A DNA stretch of 61,924 bases from NCBI GenBank assembly GCA_024741835.1, contig JAENRP010000201.1, positions 5,501 through 67,424 of the forward strand, in the 5' to 3' direction. The number at the start of each line of letters is the position of its first letter. The stretch's first letter is position 1. Both the position numbers and the translations under genes were made by a program. Under the pieces are notes generated by a model. It saw only the letters and a program-made list of their open reading frames with translations, was not told the origin of the DNA and did no database searches. Positions 46,891 to 58,800 of this stretch are shown piece after piece. This stretch comes from Diplocarpon mali. Lineage: Eukaryota > Ascomycota > Leotiomycetes > Helotiales > Drepanopezizaceae.

Positions 46891-49427
46891 TTACTCAACC
46901 CTCAAAACTTTTGGCCCTCTCTTCTTTGGCATCTTCTTCTTTTTGTTTCCTCTCTCAAACGATGCAGCAGACGCGTGGTCTCTGCCGACATTGTCAAGGT
47001 CCTTAACCTTGTAAATTCGGATGATCCAGTTCTCGCTGGTAAATGCCTCCTCGACGGTGTTCAAGACTGGTCCAACATCTGGGAGCTTGACATTACGGAC
47101 ACGATCTTGCGCCTGTCCAGGTGGGAAGAGGGAATTGTAGTTGTAGTAAGACAATTTGTACCTGTGGTGTGTTAGTGGGACATCCATAAGTTGAAATTTA
47201 GGTTTCTTACATCAAGCTGTTTTTCATGGTCTCAGTGGCTTCACCATCAACTCTGTACTCTCCTCTCGGTGTGAAAAAGTCGCGCTCCTTAACCTCCTCA
47301 GGCCAGATACCCTCGGCAATTCTCACCATCCACAAAAACTTATTAATATCATCCCCAGAGTAGCCCAAGAGACCACCAAAGACAACGAGAACGTAGTCGA
47401 CTTCATGCTGACGCATTATTTGGTAGCTGACTTCTTCACGACAACTCATAGCCTTTCCGACAGTTGCGATGTGGGTATTGTTCCAGGTGTTATTGTCAAC
47501 AAGTGTTGGGCGATCGGCCATTCCACCAATTTGGTAACCGTAATCCCACCACGACATGATCTTGGCATCTTCGGCGGTGTTCTGACGGAGCCATTGGTAG
47601 GCTTCTCTGTAATCATCGATGATGTGTTGACTTCCATCAGGCATTCTGCTTGCCAAGACAACAGATGGAGATGAGTAAGCATTTGAAGTGACCCAAGTGC
47701 AGTGCATAACAAAGATCAAAAGATACGATGTCAGGGCACCAACAACAGTGCTTTTTGAGAATGTAGTGTAGACGCCAACGAGGGGGTTGCGAAGGGAGCG
47801 TAGTCCATCTGCCTTCTTGGTGGTAGCTTTTCCATTGGTGGCTGCGTCGGGAGCACCCTTGACAGGTTCTTTGGGTGACCTGATTGTCAAGTACGTATCG
47901 AAGAGATTTGACAACGCCAATGCTGCAGAAACGCAGACAATTGGTGTGAGTGTGAGCATGAGTCGAACCATAACACCAGAGAAGTAACTGGCTAAGATGG
48001 AATAGACAACAACAAATACTTGCTCGTCTGCAAGATTCTGGAAGCAGAGATAAACCCCCGCTGGGAAAAGCCAGATGAGAAAATTCAAATCGAAGAAGTA
48101 CGCAGGCCATGCTGTTGGCTGATGCTCAGATACGGAAGCGATAATCGGAATATGGATTTTGGCGTAACCAGTATCCCAGAGAGAGTAGAAACGCCCAGTC
48201 CATGGAGCAATTACTCCAGACACAGTCAAGAGAACCAAGCCTCCAAAAGCAATGACGAAAACGGCGAGGACGAAGCCTTTGAGCAGGGTAGCGAACTGCT
48301 TGCTTGGCACGCCGGCGCGGACAAACTCAACAAACCCAACCAGTTGGAGTAAACCGAAAACACCTGCAGATTATTAGCCGTGAAAGAGCTTCATAGAGGA
48401 ACATATCTTACCGAGTGCAGACATATGTTCGCTACTGCGGATTGGCAAGAACCCCACAAAGGGGATTTGCATACTTGCCAACGTCCCTAGAGCGTACCAA
48501 GAGCAGTAACTGACGTAGAGTCTTGGGCTGAAGCGACCCATACAGACTAGCACAAATACGTGCAATGGAATCAAGTTGGTAATGAAGACATATCCACCCC
48601 AAGCAGAAACCATGTATCCATAGAAAAGTGCACATAGAGCACCCCAGTATGCGGATCCAATTTTCAATGCTTTAATCCACAGGTAAAAAGTAAAAACGAG
48701 TAGGAAAATTGCAATTGCCTCGTTATCGTAGCTGCCAGCAACTGATCTCGAAATATATCCAGGAGCTATACCCATGAAGATAGCGGCGAGGAGGCCGGCA
48801 GAAGGAGAAATCGACATCTCGTTCGTGAAGAGGTACGTCGCGAAAGCCGTTAATCCGGAGAATCCAGGTGCTAGCAGTACGCAAATATTTCGAATATCGA
48901 CTGGCATCGTGAGGGCTCTAAGAGCATGGTAGATTGCACCGCTAGTAACCATAAGACCAGGGTAAAGTGTTCCTCCCGTAACGCGTCCGAGTGGATGCCA
49001 GGTCCTGTCATCGAACCAATCCCAAAAGTCATAAAACCCATGTTGCACAAGATACTTCGTCGCCCTGAAGTTGAACCAAGGATCAACTATGCTTCAATTA
49101 GCTCAAGGTGCCCAGAAAAGGAGGACCCTGTGCAGAAAGATTGGTGTCTGGTTGAAAGCGCCACTACTAACATTCGTGAATAATGGATTCGAAACGGATT
49201 ACACTGAACAAACGAGATGCAACGGCTCTGCAGACAAATTAGTATCATTTTTTTCCAGTACCTCCAGCCCGTGTTGAATATAGGAAGCTCTGTGATCAGA
49301 GTGGTAGTCGGGCCAGTTGTAATACGTACGTAGCTGCAATCAATGACAGAATGATCAACCGAAGGAGACCTCTTGAACTCCTCCCCGTACTTCCCTTGAA
49401 AAAGGGTTCGATTACGTTCTCCGCCAT
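46891..49427 (-). CDS. STT3: oligosaccharyltransferase catalytic subunit Stt3
   Basis: ER membrane enzyme that transfers the lipid-linked glycan to Asn-X-Ser/Thr. Five exons (49330-49427, 49172-49227, 48412-49086, 47211-48363, 46891-47161) give 750 aa. The N-terminal multi-span half holds the metal-binding [40 protein letters not shown] and the SVSEHQPT loop. The lumenal half carries the signature [16 protein letters not shown] followed by DNNTWNN. The C-terminus is basic ([12 protein letters not shown]), as in fungal Stt3. All recognised catalytic motifs are intact and the length is typical (about 720-750 aa). The start chosen at 49427 gives [12 protein letters not shown]. An in-frame ATG at 49577 would add 50 residues without conservation. 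Intron 1 contains an internal acceptor and donor pair that could define a frame-breaking 28-nt exon. Confidence 0.94.
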
Positions 49428-50194
49428 CGTCGTTGGTGGTTGAGCAGAATAATTGTCAATGGAATAGCGCAACCTGTCCCTTCGAGCTGTAGCTTTTGAT
49501 GCGGCCGCGGCTGTTACGGGGGTCGATTCCCATTTCCAGTTACACGTGATCCGCGGACAAAATTTCCATCCCATCACAAGCCCATAGAAATTCCCTTCCC
49601 ATTACGAGGCTTACTATTTCATTCCTTTGGATGAGGATGAAGAATCAGTCTTGCATTATTACTCTTTCTTTTGTGACTTCTGGCTGCAAGCCGAGCGAGA
49701 CGTAGGAACATTTTTACGGTGGTTTTGATATTCGTACCTAGTTAATCATGGAACTTCGGGCCCAATATGTTCAGAGTTCCCTTTTTTCTGTAAGCGTTTA
49801 ACTTCATTCCCAAATGCTCGAGATACTAAGTTCCCTCGCATCTCTTGATCAGAAGGAGCTGAATACTTCTGATTGCTCTGTTTGTCAAGCTCGAAATTCA
49901 TACATCTCAACTTGAACCTTCTATTCGACGGATAATCAAGAGCTTATACAATATCAATCTTACAGTAACGAAAGATGCCTCCAGAACAGTCAGAGTAATT
50001 ACCTCGTTCAATTTTGCAATCATTCCTTATACTATTAGTACAATGTACAAAGAGCATGTCCAGTGACCTCTAAAGCTTTTTTATCGCAAGCGTATCTCCT
50101 ACTTTCAACCTCGACCATGCTATCGTCCACCCGCAACACCGTCTATCGTCATTCCTCAAGCTCATTGAAGGAATCTCGCCCGACTCTGATGTCT
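49428..50194. other. intergenic region, nothing recognised
   Basis: About 770 bp holding the STT3 promoter and the 3' end of the small ATP synthase gene. No further feature is supported. Confidence 0.45.
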
Positions 50195-50724
50195 CTACGG
50201 CTTCTCCGACGATAACACATTCAAATATGCCTCCAGATCGAATCGCGAGTCATTAGGGTCTCTTATAACTGTCGTCATTGATCAGCGTATTCCTAGCCTG
50301 AAGGCGTTTGGAACTCTGCTCCAAGACACTTGTCGAAGCAATGGCAAATACTGCCTTAAGATCCTCCCTGGATTTGCAATGAAACGTAAGCCATCTCAAC
50401 GTACTGTCTCCACCCTGTGTCTTCGCACTTGGGGGCAAGTTCTTCTTGGAGAACTCCGCCTTGGCTTGCTTGATCAGATTCTGTCTGTGTTCATATTCTC
50501 TATTGGCTGCAGCGAGCTTCGAAGCCGCCGTGAGCTTGGACTGATGGTAGAAACCGTAGAAGACACCAGTACCCAACGCCGCATACCGGAGGACCTGGAA
50601 CAGCAGACACTTTAGCAACAGTCCCCCACATAAAATAGAGCAGCGATGGTAGATTTGTACGCAATTGACAATGTTCCCGGCATAGGCAAAGATCTGAACG
50701 TACGTTTATCCCGGTGGATGCCAT
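50195..50724 (-). CDS. TIM11: mitochondrial F1Fo ATP synthase subunit e
   Basis: Small inner-membrane subunit needed for ATP synthase dimers and cristae shape. Exons 50704-50724 (MASTGIN), 50414-50594 and 50195-50268 give 91 aa, the normal size. The single membrane helix carries the dimer-forming GxxxG (ALGTGVFYGFYH). It is followed by the conserved QSKLTAASKLAAANREYEHRQNLIKQAK helix. The last exon supplies VIRDPNDSRFDLEAYL, a well-kept fungal tail. Each junction holds phase: exon 1 ends on a codon, and exon 2 ends with one base completed by TT. The donor of intron 2 is GTGGAG, which is weak. Its short length and introns make this gene easy to miss. The promoter region is shared with the dynein gene. 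Confidence 0.9.
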
Positions 50725-51124
50725 CGGAGAGGTTGTTTTGCGACGGATGCAACAAGCGGATCGAAAGAAAAGCTGACACAGGCGCAATATATCCGGAGTA
50801 ATCGAGAGGCAAGCTGCCGCAGCTGAGGGAATCGCCGTGGGTTGATTTGAAGCTGTCCGTAGAGGTGGTCGGCGAAGATCCTGAAGCTCCTCCGAGAACT
50901 TGCGAACCACCTTGCTGACTAATATTAATTTGTCGCGTATCAATGACAACTCACGAACTGAGTCGGTCCGCACACAGGCCGTCTCTTTGGTATTAAGTTG
51001 CATCTGAATCTCTAAAGACCGAATCTATCATAATTCTGACTTGGAATGCAAGGAACAAACACATCTGCGATCATCCCTAACCCCGATTAATCGCACAGTC
51101 CCGAGATGGGCACGTATCGCAAAC
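50725..51124. promoter_or_regulatory. shared upstream region of subunit e (-) and dynein IC (+)
   Basis: About 400 bp between divergent start codons. No named motif is recognised. Confidence 0.45.
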
Positions 51125-53317
51125 ATGATGCAACAACGCAGAGATGAGATTCTCGCAAAGAAGGCCAAACTTGCGGAATTGAAGAGACAACGGGAGCTTC
51201 GGACCAAAGAGATTTCAACAAGTCGGCAGAGTATAGGCAGTCCTAGTGATGTAAATTCCTACTCTAGATTGCCACGTTTGGAAATTGACAGACTGTAGCT
51301 CATAGCCCAAACACCCAATCGAGCAGAAAACCGGGAAGAGTTGGACAAGTACATCTCTTCGATATTAGTCGACAAGGGTAAGCCTAGCTCAACAGGACCT
51401 GGGGGGGCTGGATCTCCGGCTGGCAAAAGCAGTCGACCCAACAGTGTATTGAGCGCCGGGGAATTGAGCAATGAGGCCTCGGAACCTTCAATCAGTCAAA
51501 TTCAGAATCTGCCACATACTCCCTCAATAGCGGCTCAAACCTTATCTACTGTCCCCTTTTCTACTGTCTTCGAGTTCCCGCCCTCGCCTGTTAAGGAAAT
51601 ATTCTCTTACAGCAAAGGTGTACAGACTACGGAGGAATGGGGAACACAGGCGTCTCGGCTGAGGGCATTCGAGGATTCAGAGGATGACGAAAGCGCAACA
51701 CTTGTAACTTCCACGTCTAATAAAAGATTAAGCAGGAGAGAAAGAGACCGTGAGGAGGAGCTACGAGAGAACATCCGGAAGGAGATCATAGAAGAGCTCA
51801 AGGCAACTCAAGAATTGGTTTTTGATGGGCCCCTGAAACCCTCACATAATGGCGCCGCAAACTTCCCAGTCAGAGCTCTCACATATGAAGAGCTCAATGC
51901 TGTTAAATCATCGGAGGATTTTATGGACTTCGTGGAGAGGTCGAGCAAAGTTATTGAGAGAGCTCTAGACCAAGAATACGACATCCTGGCAGACTATGCT
52001 CTCAGCGGAGAGAACGGAATAGAAGACGACGACGACGAGTACGGAAATACCAGAGGAAAAGGCCGGCGGCGAGTCAAGGAAGTGGCCCAATTCTATGACG
52101 AGCGCTGGTCGAAGAAGAGGATGATCAGCGACATCAATTTCTCTCCCAAGTTTCCCGAGCTGTTGCTGGCATCGTATACCAAGAATCCCTCCGCACCGCA
52201 CGAGCCAGATGGTCTGGTCCAAGTCTGGAATATGCATCTCCACGACCGCCCAGAGTTCGTTTTCCACGCCCAGTCCGACGTCCTCGCCGCCAAATTCTCT
52301 CCATTTCATCCCAATCTCATCATAGGCGGCTGCTACAGCGGTCAAGTCCTCCTCTGGGACACGCGGGCTAAGTCATCGCCCGTCCAGAAAACACCTCTCA
52401 CAGGCTCAGGTCACACCCATCCGGTATACTCAGTTGACATAGTCGGGACCCAGAATGCCAATAACATCATCTCCTGTAGCACCGACGGGGTGGTCTGCGG
52501 CTGGACAGTCGACATGCTCGCGCAACCACAAGAACTCCTCGCTCTTACTACTCCTCCTCCCGCCAAGACCGAAGACCTCTCTCCAACATGCATGGCCTTT
52601 CCACAGACAGACCCAACTTATTTCCTGGTTGGCTCGGAAGAAGGTACCATATTCCCATGTCACCGTTACGACCGCGCCGGTGCCAAGGCAGGCGTCGACC
52701 AGCGCGTCAGCTACAGGGGCCACGCCGCACCCGTGATGTCCATCGCATTTCATCCCGCGCGCGGGCCCGTTGATCTCGGCGACCTAGTCCTATCCTCCTC
52801 ACTCGACTGGAGCGTCAAGCTATGGAAAGTCCGCGCACCAGCCGCGACATCCACCACAGGTGTAACAGGCGAACCCCAATCCGTTGTCCCAATATTGGAC
52901 TTCACCCGCGAGGATGTTGTCTACGACGCCGTCTGGTCGCCCGTCAAGCCTGGCGTCTTCTCCCTTGTGGATGGGGCGGGCAGTCTGGAAGTTTGGGATC
53001 TTACGGTTGATACCGAAATTCCGGTCTCGAAAGTCACGCCGAGTGCTCGCAAGGGAGGGAGGAGTATGTTGAGTAAGAGTCTGAACAAACTCGCTTGGGA
53101 CGAGTCGGATGGGAAGAGGCTCGCTTCAGGCGGTATCGATGGCACGTTGACTGTCTTCGAGGTCGGGCCTGATTTAGGCGGCAAGGAGAGTGCGAGGAAT
53201 GAGGAATGGTCTCAAATCAAGAAGTTGGTAGCTAAGTTGGAGAGCGCGGCTCTGGCGCCAGGGCTGGGGAGTAATGGCGTGAACGGCGGGTTGGGAAGTT
53301 TTTCAGCATACTCATAG
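51125..53317 (+). CDS. cytoplasmic dynein intermediate chain
   Basis: WD-repeat subunit that links dynein heavy chain to light chains and to dynactin (A. nidulans NudI family). Exon 1 is 51125-51250 (42 codons) and exon 2 is 51299-53317, giving 714 aa. The N-terminal helix RRDEILAKKAKLAELKRQR is the p150/NudE-binding coiled coil found at the start of all intermediate chains. KGVQTTEEWG near residue 145 resembles an LC8 light-chain site. A charged helical region with RERDREEELRENIRKEIIEEL follows. From about residue 315 the seven-bladed WD domain begins (MISDINFSPKFPELLLASY, VWNMHL, VLLWDTRAK, GHTHPVYSVDI, DWSVKLWKV, LEVWDLT). No defect is visible. The start is the first ATG in frame, and the second codon is also ATG. 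Confidence 0.93.
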
Positions 53318-53996
53318 GCAACGATGCCCGAGAACCGGCATGTGTTAGTGAGAGTACCTATAGGAATGATCTGGCTGTACAGGTGTTGAGCTGTGTGCTG
53401 TGTGTTGCATATACCCAAGTTCTCATGAATCACACGCAGCGGTCCAATGAAGATCAGGCTTGAAAAATCCCTTTCCACTGTTCCCATTCTATCTCTGGTG
53501 CCTGCCTCGCGTCCACGCATTCATATTCGTCTGTTTCTCTCACGAGACAGGTGAACTTTCCTGCATCTCTCTACTATCCAACGTCTCTAGAACATCGTGA
53601 TCCCGCACCCATCCGTCTCGCACCAGTGCAGGAGATCAATCGCGTCCGCACATTCATCTTCACTGGTGAGATCGATAACACCGGTCTCGGCAGTGGCGGT
53701 TGCTACTGCACAAGCTGGCTCGACTGCGTCCCTCCATGGTGGAGGCCGACTCGTGCTGAGGGTTGATGTTTCTCGTGAAGAGACCGTCGACGCAGGAAGC
53801 ACGTTGTAGACAAGAGCGAGTATTCGAACCGCCAAGGAGAACAAGACGACAGAGGCAGGTAGCAGAGCTCGTGATCACCAGGAACAAGGGGAACGAAGGA
53901 GAGCAAGTGCAAGTTGCTACTGGCAACGTTGAAAGTTCAAACCCAGTGGTATACGGTCTATGGCTCTATCCTAGGTATATAAACTCCTCCACCCAT
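53318..53996. other. intergenic region between convergent genes
   Basis: About 680 bp. Overlapping frames on both strands here appear to be chance or antisense frames without conservation. Confidence 0.5.
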
Positions 53997-55109
53997 CTAC
54001 AACTTCGGATTCTGCGCCAGAAACTCCTTGCTGACCGGGTAGGTGATGTAGCCCTCCTTCTCTCCCTTATTATAGAACTTCGACCGATCATACGGGGCGA
54101 AGGGAACACCCTCCCTGACCCTAAACACCAGATCCGGGTTAGAGATGAAGTACCGTCCAAAGGCAATCAAAACATCCTTGCCCTTGTACTCCTCATCCGC
54201 AGCAACCTTGGCAGATTCCGCCGTGAAGCCTCCGGCGATGATGACCGGACTCTGGTTCTCCCACAAGTCAACTAAGAAGTTGATTTTCTCTGTGCTCTCA
54301 ATGTCCGCAGTGCCTGTTATCCGGGACTCGACCAGGTGGATGTATGCCAAATTCAGCTTCTTCAGTTCTTGAGCATAGTACGAAAATTGCGGCACAGGGT
54401 CCTCCATCTTCATTCCCTGGAAGAACGAGAAAGGACTCAGTCTGATACCCGTTCTCTCAGCACCAACAGCAGCTACGACAGCCTTTGCAACCTCAATCCC
54501 GAACCTGGCTCTCTTCTCCACGCTTCCACCCCACGCATCCGTGCGGTTGTTGGATGTGTCTTGCAGGAACTGATCGATGAGATAACCATTTGCGCTGTGG
54601 ATCTCCACACCATCGAAACCAGCCTCGATTGCGTTCTTGGCAGCTTGTGCGTACAAGCCCGGGAACTCCTTGATCTCGTCTTCCGTTAAAGGTCTAGGCT
54701 TCGCTCCGCCTTCAAAGGCGATGTCGCCGGCGCCCTTGACCACGCCCTTCTCTCCAAACTCCTTCTCCAGCTGTTCAGGTTTGGCGGCTCGACCCAGGGC
54801 CCACAGCTGCAGGTATATAAACGACTTGTTTGCGTGCACGGCATCGGTGACTTTCTTCCACGAGGCGATCTGAGCATCGGTGTAGATTCCTGGGACGTTG
54901 GCAAAGCCGCCAGCTAGGGGCGCGATGAATGTGGCTTCGGTGACAAGCAGCGTGCCTGGGACAGATCCACGCTGGGCGTAGTACTCGGGGACGAAGGGGA
55001 GAGGGACGTGGGCGTCGTCTGCTCGGAATCGAGTGAGGGGCGCAAGAACAATGCGATTCTGGAGCTCGACATTGCCCACCTTGAGGGGCTGGAAGAGCTT
55101 GGAAGCCAT
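53997..55109 (-). CDS. old yellow enzyme family NADH:flavin oxidoreductase
   Basis: FMN-dependent ene-reductase that reduces activated double bonds with NAD(P)H. The gene is a single 370-aa exon, the standard family length. The TIM-barrel fold is complete: LFQPLKVGNVELQNRIVLAPLTRFR at the start, LVTEATFIAP, QLWALGRAA, and the active-site motif GVEIHSANGYLIDQFLQ with the substrate-binding His and Asn and the Tyr proton donor. SNNRTDAWGGSVEKRARF, IRLSPF and the phosphate-binding IAGGFT and IAFGRYFISNPDLV also match. The final sequence FYNKGEKEGYITYP is typical of OYE-type C-termini. There is no neighbouring pathway gene, so a general detoxifying or stress role is more likely than a cluster role. 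The physiological substrate is unknown. Confidence 0.93.
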   Translation of the reverse strand: MASKLFQPLKVGNVELQNRIVLAPLTRFRADDAHVPLPFVPEYYAQRGSVPGTLLVTEATFIAPLAGGFANVPGIYTDAQIASWKKVTDAVHANKSFIYLQLWALGRAAKPEQLEKEFGEKGVVKGAGDIAFEGGAKPRPLTEDEIKEFPGLYAQAAKNAIEAGFDGVEIHSANGYLIDQFLQDTSNNRTDAWGGSVEKRARFGIEVAKAVVAAVGAERTGIRLSPFSFFQGMKMEDPVPQFSYYAQELKKLNLAYIHLVESRITGTADIESTEKINFLVDLWENQSPVIIAGGFTAESAKVAADEEYKGKDVLIAFGRYFISNPDLVFRVREGVPFAPYDRSKFYNKGEKEGYITYPVSKEFLAQNPKL

Positions 55110-57398
55110 GTTGCAGAGTAAATTGTCGATGCAGATGGTGGAAAGGATATGGAGGGTATGGAGGGGTAGTTGTGGGGTTTTCTGGTATGTTTCCCCTCGG
55201 GATAGGATGCAAGCGGGATAAGTGGAACGAGGGAGAGAGAGATACTTATCAACTCTGGAGGGGTCAAAGATTATGCATCTGCCCCTCCTTCTCGCAGATT
55301 CTACCCAAGGCTCATGATGGCGTGCGCAAACCGCAACTCGAGCAGGTCATGATTGTTCAGCAAAGCCGGGCATGTCCTCGGAGAAACTCCAACGCTAGCA
55401 AAGGAGCCTTTCGGAGGTGATTAGTAATACAAAGCTCGTTCGACAAGTGCCGTGCTGCGGAGGAGGAAGTGCCACCAGTTTTCCATCGGCAGAATTGAAC
55501 TTGGGAGCAAGGCGGTGGACAATACTGGGTCCTGGCACGTCTGCACACACGATGAATGACATTGCATCTGCCTGAGAGATATATCTTGGGCTGGCGTCGG
55601 GACGGACGAGGACATACATTGTACTGTACCTTGTCTGAAAAACGATGACGCTGATGAACGATTTCCTTCGGGAACAAGTCTCGGCAATCACTGTGGGCCC
55701 TGAATTCATCATCAGACGGCCGATGACAAGGTGTCAGCACTCTACCATCAATCTCCGGCACTCAAGTTCTATTTGCGCGGCATGTTTGTCGACGTGTATG
55801 CGTCGCCGAGGGCACAGGTATTCTTCGAGCGGTTCGCATTTTTCGCATGTGCGGTGTGTTCTATTGTTTCTGTGCAGCCTCTATCTAATAATATGCCCTC
55901 TCCACTCTCCAGAACGTCAAGATTCTGGCTCTGGTGATGAATCCCTCTAGCTCTCCATTTTGCTGGGAGGCCCGACCCTGTACGACTACTAGTCGACTTC
56001 ATGACTGGAGATCTGTTGGCTCTCGTTGCTTGCGTAGTATCAATATCAATACTGACAGTGGGGATCTGTCGAACGGAGCTTGATCCTGCGTCGATTTGGC
56101 AGACCTACCTGATATGTGGTGCTGTCTGTAAACGTGACTGACACTGTGAGGTAAATCCTGAAAGGTGAAAGGGGCCATTAAGCTTAGTATGTGATATAAC
56201 AGAGTACCGAACACTTGCAAGAATTATAAGCTGGTTATGCGGCTGAGCGCCCTACTCTGTTTATATGACATTGTAGATGTATGTTAGGATGAAACAAAAG
56301 TTGCTTCTTCGCCAGCATTTAGTGGACTTGGGTAGACATTCTCTTGACGAGTTTACAGGATGATGCCCCTGTCTATCTTCGTTATCGTTCATATATTTCG
56401 CTTGTTATGAGTGTCACTTTATTCTATTTTACATGTTCGTAGTCCATCTTAGTTTAAGTCCATCTTCGCATTACACCAAAATATGACACATCGCAAACTA
56501 TCTTAAGTTCTCTTAATATCCTTTGCTAGACTCAAGTCATATATTTCATCTTTTCTCGTTGGCATGACCAAAAGAATGAGCCGGTTGTCAGCACCTCCCC
56601 TTGAACATGATTTCGCTCCCCGGGCTCACAGACCTGGAAGATAGAGATGGTCCTGATCGGCGTGGGCCGAGCGGCGAGGGAGGCCAGATGTAGATGCTCT
56701 CGGTGTTTAAAGCTGGGGTGTAGCACGAGGATCAGACGTTTGCTCTCGCATGTGGACGTTTGACGTGTCGCGAGAGGCGAGGCTGCGCATCTGGCTGTTG
56801 ATCACCGGTCCCTGCATCCGCTCCAAGTTGGCCAGCCAACCGCAACCCGGCGGCTGTGCATTCCTGGCCTCGGAACTAGCCTCTCAACCGACTCGCATCA
56901 AAAACAATCTTTGGATGCCCATCATCTTCGAGGCTCGTCTCCGTCCAATGTGAAACCCGTGCAGCCGGCATATTCATCGGTCTTCACGCGTCGGTCAGTT
57001 GAGACTGGAACACCGGCAGTTTGCCGCTGGTCAGTGGCGGGCCCGCTAAGCGTGATTTTGACTTTACAGATATTTGGAACGAGTTTCGACATGGCGCCAA
57101 GTGCTGCTGGCCGAGGCAAAACAGTTGCTTCTTGTCTATGCTTCTCGACTCAAAATTTCTCTTGACTAGCTGCTCCATCTCCCAGAGACGACACGGACTA
57201 CAGTTGCGTCTTGTCTACGCTTCTTAGCCCGACTCTTTCCTTGATTAGCTGCTCCGTTTCTCAGAAACGAAACGAACAAGTCGATTCTCACTCGTGTGGG
57301 TGGTCGGAGATGGCCTCCTCGAAATCTCGGCCTCGCCCCTGAACTCGTAACGTTGATTGTCTTCCCACAACCGCGAACGGGGGGGCGGGGGAGCAACA
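55110..57398. other. long intergenic region with GT69 promoter
   Basis: About 2.3 kb between divergent genes. Minus-strand frames around 55,357-55,760 have no recognisable domain and were not accepted. The last 300 bp hold a degenerate tandem duplication (listed separately) and the GT69 leader. Confidence 0.45.
57121..57278. repeat. degenerate 79-bp tandem duplication
   Basis: Two head-to-tail units of 79 bp, 57121-57199 and 57200-57278. Both begin ACAGTTGC and share CTTGTCTA, GCTTCT, a CTTGA-TAGCTGCTCC block and CAGA-ACGA. The copies differ at about one position in five. The second unit ends about 120 bp before the GT69 start codon, so the pair lies in its promoter or 5' leader. Confidence 0.75.
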
Positions 57399-58800
57399 AT
57401 GATGGCGCTGACGCCTCGGTACTTCCGCCGCAGGTATCTGCGACTAAGACCTCTGCTGCTCACCCTCGCGGTCGTCTTGCTTCTAGATGCCTTCTCAACC
57501 CTGTCCTCAAGGCCGGCATCAGTACGGAGCACGACACTCCCGGCGCACCTCAAAGACCAGAAGATCTTCATCGCGTCGATGTTCCGGAATTCGGAGTACA
57601 TGCTTCGCCTGTACTGGAACAAGAGACTTCTGCACCTCATCCGGCATCTTGGGCCCCAGAATGTCTACGTATCGATTATCGAGTCAGGATCGCTTGAAGA
57701 CACGAAGGGTGCTCTGAGAGATTTACAGCAAGAACTGGAGGATCTCCAGGTCGAGCACAGGATTCAGCTGGGAGTCAGTCCCGAAGAGCAGTGGGCAAGT
57801 CTGGAGAGGGTTCCTGCAGAAGGCGAGGATCGGACCGGCTGGATCCACACTGGTAGAAATCAGAGCTGGGAAGTGCGTCGCATACCATATCTTGCAGCTC
57901 TGAGGAATCAAGCCATGGAACCCCTGGCGGATATGAAAGCCAAGATGGTATTTGACCGAGTTCTCTGGATCAACGATGTCATTTTCTCGGTAAGTGTTTC
58001 CAGGATCGTATGATCACGTGTCTCAGACACGTGATTGAGGGGAAGAGGTACAGGAGCTGACGGCTGTCAAGGCTGAAGACGTGACGACCCTCCTGGCAAC
58101 AAGAGACGGAGATTATGCTGCCGCATGCGCCCTGGACTTCGCGGCCGACCCATATACCTACTACGACACGTTTGCTCTCCGGGATATCAAGGGCGACAAG
58201 ACCGCCTCGCTACGCTACCCGTACTTCTTCTCCTCCGCCTCTCGCGCAGCCTTCCAAGACGGCCGCCCTGTTCCGGTGGCTTCTTGTTGGAACGGCCTCA
58301 TCTCCCTCGATGCCCAGCCTTTCTACGCCAACCCTCCTCTCAGATTTCGTGGTATCCCTGATTCGCTGGGGGACGAACACCTCGAGGGCTCAGAATGCTG
58401 TCTGATCCACGCCGATAATGCCGCGCTGCGTCGCGAGAAAGGAGTGTGGATCAATCCGAATGTACGGGTGGCGTACAACGCTTCGACGTACTCGAGAGCC
58501 AACGGTGGCGTGGAGATCAAGTCCGATGTGCTGGACATTAGCTACGGTGTCCCCGGTGGGGACGGCAGCGTGTGGCCTGGAGGCTGGGAGACGATCGCGG
58601 GGACTTGGATGAACAGGTGGGCGAGGTGGGCGTACAGGGGGAAGAGCTGGAGCGAGAAGCGAGTGGTGATGTCTCGGGTGAGCGATTGGATCGAGAAGGG
58701 GGAGAGGTTAGAGCCGCCGCAGGAGAGATCGGAGCCCGGGTTGGAATGCTTGATCAACGAGATGCAAATCCTGTTCCAGAGCGGATGGCAGCATGTTTAA
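57399..58800 (+). CDS. GT69 mannosyltransferase (CMT1/CAP59 type)
   Basis: Golgi type II membrane protein related to cryptococcal alpha-1,3-mannosyltransferase Cmt1/Cap59. Two exons give 439 aa: 57399-57989 and 58072-58800. A short cytosolic basic tail (RYFRRRYLRLRP) precedes a signal anchor (about residues 19-35, LLLTLAVVLLLDAF). The GT69 core follows: KIFIASMFRNSEYMLRLYW, VYVSIIESGSLEDTKGAL, the DRVLWINDVIFS metal-site region, TRDGDYAAACALDFA and YYDTFALRD. SCWNGLISLDA, SECCLIHAD and NPNVRVAYN come next. The acceptor of the intron is either AAG at 58071, giving IFS-AEDVTTLL as in relatives, or CAG at 58053, which adds six in-frame residues. The likely role is cell-wall or glycolipid mannosylation, inferred from family. 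Confidence 0.9.

Noticed and set aside
49428..49577. N-terminal extension of STT3 from an upstream in-frame ATG
   Set aside because: The extra 50 residues are not like Stt3 N-termini, whereas the ATG at 49427 gives a typical start.
53763..54275. 170-codon plus-strand frame
   Set aside because: Most of it is antisense to the well-supported old yellow enzyme gene, so it is a shadow frame.
55357..55761. Overlapping minus-strand frames of about 90-135 codons upstream of the old yellow enzyme gene
   Set aside because: Several frames overlap without a preferred one, no recognised domain and no splice partner was found.
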